Positions 50,901 through 59,900 of a stretch of 60,000 nucleotides of DNA are shown piece by piece; the first letter of the stretch is position 1, and the number at the start of each line of letters is the position of its first letter. Below the pieces are notes generated by a model. The model made no database searches. It was not told where the DNA came from and was given only the letters and a program-made list of their open reading frames with translations. The stretch comes from Hydractinia symbiolongicarpus (Eukaryota; Cnidaria; Hydrozoa; Anthoathecata; Hydractiniidae), in NCBI RefSeq assembly GCF_029227915.1, contig NC_079878.1, forward strand, positions 19,656,001-19,716,000. The letters run 5' to 3'. The position numbers were made by a program, and so were the translations under genes.

Positions 50901-53900
50901 AAATTTGATGCGTTCCAAATCGCAGTTTTTTGAAATTTTGAGTAATATTTAATGAGTACAAGATACAAATACTGATTTTTTGTTGAATCAGAAGTATTTC
51001 CTAGAACCATTCTTTTTTTACACTTTTGTGGAGAAAAAGTGTATGCAATATCATCAGAATAACTGATTTTGTTGCAAACTGTTTTTCTTTTTCACATTTT
51101 GGATTGAAATATTGTTATAAAGGGCATATATCAATAGACATATATATACCAAAATAATTAAATTCTGCAAACTTTGATTTTGTCGTTCACCTCTCATCTT
51201 TTATATTTTGATTAAACTTTTGAGGAAAATCATAGGAATTATTTAGAATATGTATTTTGTGTTGGAAATTTAGTGCAAAAATTGACGTAAAATGAACTGT
51301 TAAATTGATTGTTGTTGTTTTAACATGAATTATGACTCAAACTTTGTTTTTGCATTTCTAATTTGACTAATTAGCCTAAAAATTTGCCAGTTGGTTTTAC
51401 ACTCTGTTCTTTTTTATATATATTTTATGTAAACATAGAAGTACACAAGTAAAGTTAGAAGCCACAAGAAGTTAATTCGAAAGTGAAGAGTGGAGCTAGA
51501 AGTAGTAAAGAAAAGTTAGAAGTAGAAAATGAAAGCTTGGGTTTAAAGTAGATTTGGATTCACAAATAGTAAGAACTTTTTAGATATTTTTAGACGTTAT
51601 GTTTTTATATCGCTAGAGTTACGTGTCAGGCAGACTCGCATTTGCCAGGAAAAAGTCACTTAAGAGCTTCAAATTCTTTATATTTTACCGCGTTTTTTTT
51701 TACACTTTTTTGCATAATTATATAATGTTATCAAACAAATGTGCTAGCGAAACTTTTGGTTCTTTTGAACTTACTGCAAATGTCATAATTTTTATATTGC
51801 CATTGTTTCTCTTTATATGTGTTTTACTAAGCATAAATAGCTAGCTGGCGTCTTCCCAGTTTAACTATATTTAACTGGGTATCTGTCTTATCTAATGTTA
51901 CCTTCAAGCTCCATATCTAAACCTAGCTAGCTAACTGATGATTAATGTTGTTATTCCTCTTTTAGCTATTTATATCCACCTTAGTAGTCAAACTTAGGGA
52001 TCTTATTTGAGCACGAATTATGATGTAACAAGCCACAAAATCTTTCAAAGACTTATTGAACTTTTAGGGTAGTGTGAGGAAAAATTTTACTTTAAGAGGA
52101 ATGATTTTGTAAAACTAAAGTGTGTGCGTTAATTGGAGTAAGTTTTATTGTTTTGTTGTTGACATCCTGTTAAACTTCTGTAAGCTCGCATGTAAATTAC
52201 AAGGTTATATATTTTTACAAGGGTAGTGGTTGATATTTTTACAAAGTTTGTTGACATTTTTTGGAAAATTTACCTGGGTTTTTTACATTTGTGGTTAAAA
52301 TTTCTCAGCAGAGAATAGTATGGTTGCCGATTATATTGTTTGTGTTGCAAACTGCTGTTTTTTAAATGTTGTGGAAACTTTTGTGGAAAAAGACCACATG
52401 CAAAATACTGAAAGAACAAATTTTTGTACAATTAGACTGTGAGCTGAAGTTGGATTTTTTTTTATATTTTGTTTTATAAACTTTTTTTAAGCTTTAAACT
52501 AACTGTAAGTAATGTAATTACGGGAATAAATATTTGGTGATGATAAAAAATTACTGAATGTTCAGACTGAAACTGTTTAACTTTTGTGAGGGAGGACCAT
52601 ATGCAAGTATATATACTAAAAATAATAATTTGATATTTTACACTTTCCAAGTTGTATTTTTGTATGCACTTAAATGACTGCCTTTTCTGAGTTGAATTTG
52701 ATGGGTTTCATATCAATTTGTGGAAGATTTTATGGGTGAAAACAATATAAAACATGCCAATTGAACTGATTTTTGTTCATATTTTGATTTGCTCCTCATA
52801 AACCTTTGTGTTCTACATTTATTGTAAACTTTTGTGAGGAAGGACCATATATATATATACAATGTTTTCAAAATAATGATTTTTGTTGATTTGAAATTTA
52901 CTCCTTGCTCATTGCTTTTTCGACATTTCAGTTTAAAATGTTTGGTAAAGTAAGTACGGATCACGAGACAAAAAAATTGTTTTGTTAACCGGTTAATTTT
53001 TACATTTTGTGCATATTTTTGCGGGAGAGGATGGTATGCAACCGAATAAATGATTTTTCAAAGTTTAACTTTTTGTTTTTTGGTGTTTTGGGTTTGTTTA
53101 AGTTTGGCTTTTTTATGTTGTTCAGGTTGTATTGTTGTATAAGCATTTAGGAAAAAGACAATGTTTAAAATGCATAAAGAACTTATTTCATAGATCTGTG
53201 CTTACTGTTGCAAGCCTTTCTTTTCGACATTTTAAAGATTAAAATATTGAAGGTTTTCAACATAATCACATAATAAGATGTATACATATTTGAGATGTGT
53301 TATTTCTGACATTATTATTATTGTTGTCGTAACTGTCTGGGTTGTGACTGTCAATGTTGTAACTTTCTACTAACTAGATTTTACACCTTGCACGCCGTTG
53401 TTTTTCAAATTTTGTCTGACGTTTTGTTGGGAGGATTTCATGCGATTTGACATTTGATATTTTGTGTTAGATTTTAAGAACTTTTTTGTTAAATTATGAC
53501 TTATATACTTTCTTTTTATGCATTTTCAGATTATTTTTTTTAGTAAAAGGCATATTCAATATACTGAAATATTTGCTGATGTCATCAAAATTCAAATGAC
53601 AGAACTTTTCAATTGTTTTTCTGCCTAAGTGGATTTTTCCACGGGCCCAATCTACTAGTCTATATAATAATACGCCAGTTCTGTCTGTCTGTCACTTTTG
53701 CAAAGTGGATTATATTTTCACAATTTTCTTTAACAAATTCTATAAAACATCTCCTATAAAATTGTTCTGTAATTTACCAAACTTTAACGTTAAAATAGTA
53801 TTGACGTCAAAGGAAAGTTAATTAAGATTAGTGAAGCCATTATAGTGCACTTAAAACTTTGAGGCCAAATAACTTGGAAACGAGGTGGTGACGTCATTGA

Positions 53901-56900
53901 TTTTTCACCGCGTGGGTAACTAGGGACCACCTGGGACCAATTTGGGTAAGTTTCCTAAACCTAGGTCCCCAAATCCGTTTCGGAATGGACGGGTTGATGA
54001 CGTCATTAAAAAAACCTTTAAACTCTAATATCTCTGCAACCGTTTGTCAAAAGTACATGATCCTATACATTTTCTTGATCAGCGTTTCAAGAGCTATAAC
54101 ATAAAGGCAACGGGTATACAAATTTAAAAAAATAATTTTCTGTACTTTTATTAGGGACTTTGCTGACGTCAGCAAAATTTTTAAACACGTAAATCTCATT
54201 AACCATTCATCAAAAGCACGTGATTATATACATTTTCTTAATCAGCGCTTTAAGGTCTACGCAATAAAGGCAACGTAAAAACAAGGTTCTAATTCTTTTT
54301 GCAGATGGGTTGCTGACGTCATCAAAATTCATATGACGCTTATTTTTCAATTGTAACCTGCTTCAGTGGATTTTTCCACGGGCTTTATTGACTAGTCTAT
54401 ATAATAATACGCCAGTTCCGTGTGTCTGTCTGTCACTTTTGCAAAGTGGATTACATTCTTCAAAATTTTCTTTAACAAATTCTATAAAACATCGCCTATA
54501 AAATTGTTCTGTAATTTACCAAACTTTACCGATAAAATAGTATTGACGTCAAAGGAAAGTTAATTAAGATTAGTGAAGCCATTACAATGCACTTAAATCT
54601 TTGAGGCCAAATAACTTGGAAACGAGGTGGTGACGTCAATGTTTTTTCACCGCGTGGGTAACTAGGGACAACCTGGGACCAATTTGGGCAAGTTTTCCAA
54701 ACCTGGGTCCCCGAATCCGTTCCGGAATGGACGGGTTGATGACGTCATCAAAAAACCTATAAACCCCATTATGTCTGCAACCGTTTGTCAAAGATACATG
54801 ATGCTATACATTTTCTTGATCAGCGTTTCAAGATCTATACGATGAAGGCAACAGGTATACAAACTTCTAAAAAAAAAATTTAAAGGTTTTGACGGGTCTT
54901 TGCTGAGGTCAGCAAAATTTTTAATCCCCGATATCTCCTTAGGCGTTCGTCGAGACGTATGATCCTGTACATTATTTTGACCAGCGTTTCAACCTCTACT
55001 TTTTACAGGCAACGAATGAACTAATTTTCACCAAATGTTTTTTGTATCTGTACTGCTAACGTCAGCAAAAAAATCTAAAAAACCTATTTTTCCATTGTTC
55101 TTTTGCCTAAGTGGATTTTTCCACGGGCTTCATTGACTAGTCGACTAGTCTCTATAATAATACACCAGTTCTGTCTGTCTGTGACTTTTGCAAAGTGGAT
55201 TATATTCTTTACTATTTTCTTTGATAAAGTCTGTAAAACATCGCCCATAAAATTGTTCTGTAATTTACTAAACTTTAACGTTAAAATGATATTAACGTCA
55301 AAGGAAAGTATATTAAATTAGTGAAGCCATTACAGTGCACTTAAATCTTTGAGGCCAAATAATTTGAAAAGGAGGAGCAAAAAATCTAAAACAACCTATT
55401 TTTCCATTGTCCTTCTGCCTAAGTGGATTACTCCATGGGCCTTATCGACAAATCATGTGATATATAAAACGAATTAATTAGCTGGAAAGTTTTATTGTAT
55501 GATAATTGAAATTGTACGGGAGTTGCGGCAATAAACATTGTTACCGTTGTTGTTTAAAACGTTTTATTTAATGAAATTAAAATTTTGTGATATGCATAAT
55601 AAATTTAAAAAAAATGTTTTTCAAGTGGAAAACAAATCATGTGTTAGGTAATTTCATTAGTTCGAATTGCATGCTAAATTAAATTTACCGTGACGAGTGC
55701 TTTGTTAAGTGAAATTGACATTTTAAATGCTTTTGAGTGGATTCCTCAACGGGATTTCCTTTTAAACGTTTTTTTCAGCGTTCTTAATGAATTTATCAAC
55801 AAACCTTATTGTGAAAAGAAGCACAATAAATTCCAGTGGATTCTTCCACGGGTTTTAATAACTTGTTTATTTATAATTCAGTATTTTTACACATTTGCCA
55901 AACGTGGCTAAATTAAAAAACATTAAAATATATTTATACAAACTTTATCGTTCGAAGCTCATAGAATTTTGTGGAAAAGGGACTCAAAACATGAAATAAA
56001 AATATTTTTGTTGGTCATGACAGATATTTCTTAAGTTCAGACAAGTATAAACGAAGGTTATAAAATGCTGTTATTATTATAATTCGTAAAATATTTTTGG
56101 TTATCTTAAGTGAAAGTTCTTCTTTAATGTTTACTGGAAAGTACATCCAAAACATACTTAAAATCATCCTGTACAGCCATGAAGATTTTGTAAAAATGTT
56201 GCTAGGAAGATATAGAGATACTTAGTTATGAAATATAGTTATTTATTTATTATTATAGTAGTTACATTAGTAGATTTTAGGTTTTAGAAATCTATCATAT
56301 TTTTTCTTTCCCTTAAAATTTATTTTTTGGCTGCCATAAAATAGTTTTTTGTTCGCCTCTCCTTTGGGAGACACAATGCATTGAGGCCTACAACCTGACC
56401 TCAATGTATTGTGTTTACAAGGAATGCGCAAAAGCTAATGTGCTCGCAAAAATTATGCGAAAATTCAAACCTGCGAGAATCGTGAACTAAAAGTAAGAAA
56501 CAAGCCTTTTCACTTCTGCAAACAGATGTTATTATTATATCGCCTTCTAATTTTTACACTTTTTATTTAGTCATTCCTGATGGTTTCAAACCAGCACGTA
56601 AGTTCTTTTAGTTGTAAAGCCTATTTTTAAATCGCCCAATTCACGTTTTTTAATTGTAAATCCAGTTGTTAAATCACCCAATTTACGGTTTTTAGTTGTA
56701 AATCCAGTTGTTAAATCACCCACTTCACGTTTTTTAGTTGTAAATCCAGTTGTTAAATCACCCACTTCACGTTTTTTAGTTGTAAATCCAGTTGTTAAAT
56801 CACCCAATTCACGTTTTTTAGTTGTAAATCCAGTTGTTAAATCACCCACTTCACGTTTTTTAGTTGTAAAGCCTGTTGTTAAATCACCCAATTCACGTTT

Positions 56901-59900
56901 TTTAGTTGTAAATCCAGTTGTTAAATCACCCAATTCACGTTTTTTAGTTGTAAATCCAGTTGTTAAATCACCCACTTCACGTTTTTTAGTTGTAAAGCCT
57001 GTTGTTAAATCACCCAATTCACGTTTTTTAGTTGTAAATCCAGTTGTTAAATCACCCAATTCACGTTTTTTAGTTGTAAATCCAGTTGTTAAATCACCCA
57101 CTTCACGTTTTTTAGTTGTAAATCCAGTTGTTAAATCACCCACTTCAGGTTTTTTAGTTGTAAATCCAGTTGTTAAATCACCCACTTCACGTTTTTTAGT
57201 TGTAAAGCCTGTTGTTAAATCACCCAATCCACGTTTTTTAGTTGTAAAGCCTGTTGTTAAATCACCCAATTCACGTTTTTTAGTTGTAAATCCAGTTGTT
57301 AAATCACCCACTTCACGTTTTTTAGTTGTAAATCCAGTTGTTAAATCACCCAATTCATGTTTTTTAGTTGTAAATCCAGTTGTTAAATCACCCAATTTAC
57401 GGTTTTTAGTTGTAAATCCAGTTGTTAAATCACCCAATTCACGTTTTTTAGTTGTAAAGCCTTTTGTTAAATCACCCAATCCACGTTTTTTAGTTGTAAA
57501 TCCAGTTGTTAAATCACCCAATCCACGTTTTTTAGTTGTAAATCCAGTTGTTAAATCACCCAATCCACGTTTTTTAGTTGTAAAGCCTGTTGTTAAATCA
57601 CCCAATCCACGTTTTTTAGTTGTAAATCCAGTTGTTAAATCACCCAATTCACGTTTTTTAGTTGTAAATCCAGTTGTTAAATCACCCAATTCACGTTTTT
57701 TAGTTGTAAATCCAGTTGTTAAATCACCCAATTCACGTTTTTTAGTTGTAAATCCAGTTGTTAAATCACCCAATTCATGTTTTTAGTTGTAAAGCCTGTT
57801 GTTAAATCACCCAATCCACGTTTTTTAGTTGTAAATCCAGTTGTTAAATCACCCACTTCACGTTTTTTAGTTGTAAATCCAGTTGTTAAATCACCCACTT
57901 CACGTTTTTTAGTTGTAAATCCAGTTGTTAAATCACCCACTTCACGTTTTTTAGTTGTAAAGCCTGTTGTTAAATCACCCAATCCACGTTTTTTAGTTGT
58001 AAAGCCTGTTGTTAAATCAACCAATTCACGTTTTTTAGTTGTAAATCCAGTTGTTAAATCACCTACTTCACGTTTTTTAGTTGTAAATCCAGTTGTTAAA
58101 TCACCCAATTCATGTTTTTTAGTTGTAAATCCAGTTGTTAAATCACCCAATTTACGGTTTTTAGTTGTAAATCCAGTTGTTAAATCACCCAATTCACGTT
58201 TTTTAGTTGTAAAGCCTTTTGTTAAATCACCCAATCCACGTTTTTTAGTTGTAAATCCAGTTGTTAAATCACCCAATCCACGTTTTTTAGTTGTAAATCC
58301 AGTTGTTAAATCACCCAATCCACGTTTTTTAGTTGTAAAGCCTGTTGTTAAATCACCCAATCCACGTTTTTTAGTTGTAAATCCAGTTGTTAAATCACCC
58401 AATTCACGTTTTTTAGTTGTAAATCCAGTTGTTAAATCACCCAATTCACGTTTTTTAGTTGTAAATCCAGTTGTTAAATCACCCAATTCACGTTTTTTAG
58501 TTGTAAATCCAGTTGTTAAATCACCCAATTCACGTTTTTTAGTTGTAAATCCAGTTGTTAAATCACCCAATTCACGTTTTTTAGTTATAAATCCAGTTGT
58601 TAAATCACCCAATTCATGTTTTTAGTTGTAAAGCCTGTTGTTAAATCACCCAATCCACGTTTTTTAGTTGTAAATCCAGTTGTTAAATCACCCAATTCAC
58701 GTTGAATCACCCAATAAACGTTTTTTAGTTGTAAATCCAGTTGTTAAATCACCCAATCCACGTTTTTTAATTGTATGAGACATAGCGGGTCTAATTTGAG
58801 CAACAAACGTGTTAATGCGTGCTGTATTTTAAAATATTTTTCTTTGTAAAGTTTTTTATTACAAAAATAATCGATTTGTCTGCTCTAAAAAGTTTCTCAT
58901 AAACTGGTTCTTTTATAGAGGGTGTATAGTGGAAATCTGGCGGCTTTTTATCTTTTACTTTAATTCTTATTATTATTTTTACAGCTGAGAAGAAATTTAA
59001 TGGGTTGTTTGAATATTATGGTTTGGCTTTGAAAATTCAAGGTATTAACTTTTCTATCAGCGACATTACAACGCAGAGAGATTTTATGAAAGATGAATTC
59101 AACAGATCACTTGTTTTAGCGGTAAGTGAAGTGCTAGCTGCGCCTTTGTGGTGCTTCGTGTTGTCTGGTTATCATCTTTTTATGCAAATACAGGATGATT
59201 GTTTGCTACAAAAACATTATTTTTTTGTCCTTTTGTTTTTTTTCAGCTAACAAGTATTTTTAACGACATAGTCAACAACAGTGTGGTGGCTGTTACAATT
59301 CAAAAACCATTGTAAGTTTCATTGAAGATATTTTTTTTAGTTTGTCTGTTCATTATTCATATTAGTATTATAGGTTTATTATTTTCTCCCATGCTGGTCG
59401 TGTATTTATATAATTGCAGATGATCACAATTCATTAAGTCTAACCAATCAGAAACGAGTTGTTAATTTTACTTTTGTTCGGATTGTAATGAAAGAATTGT
59501 AAAAACAAAGGAGTACTGATTCACCTATTGAATTATATTTGTGTTGTCCCGTTTTTCTTCTTGTTTAGAACTGCAAAGTTTATTTGAAGTTTCTCAGCAA
59601 AACAAGGATTTTTGTCTTCTTCGATCAATGCTATTTTTTGTCTCTTTAATTTCAGCATCAACAAGCAAGTAAATTTCACAATAACACTAAGGTTAACAGT
59701 GACGGAGAGTACTAAACAGCTCACAAAATCTTTTCAAGAGTCTCTAATGAAGAATGACGGGCAGTTGTTTCAAAATGGAAGCTCATTTTGCGCGAGTGTG
59801 AAGCCCGACACAATCACAGTATTAGGTAAGTACGCTACGATGTGTAAAATTTTTGACATGGTGTTTTTGTATTGCAGAAGCTTAAAATTAAAAAAAATGT

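Larger units (their letters stand above)
47513..56570 (+). other. 9-kb intron after the Ig block
   Basis: No supportable exon seen. Contents: a GC-rich hairpin region at about 48037-48060 (acccggcgt-cgaa-acgccgggt) with variants of a gtggagcgctt word nearby; a ccgtgaaaaatccacgg segment at about 47925; a segment near 49885-49925 resembling the repeat at 53.6 kb; diverged repeats at 50.8-53.5 kb; and long tandem copies at 53.6-55.5 kb. Confidence 0.55.

Noticed and set aside
56586-58612. Large minus-strand repeat protein (GDLTTGFTTKKREL)n
   Set aside because: It is a direct consequence of a 42-bp tandem repeat without stops; there is no ATG start, the frame is broken by a one-base deletion, and no splice or promoter context supports it.
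57777-58625. Plus-strand repeat protein (FLVVNPVVKSPNSR)n as an exon of the Ig gene
   Set aside because: No acceptor/donor pair gives a phase-compatible exon, and the mini-exon donor just upstream makes the array intronic.
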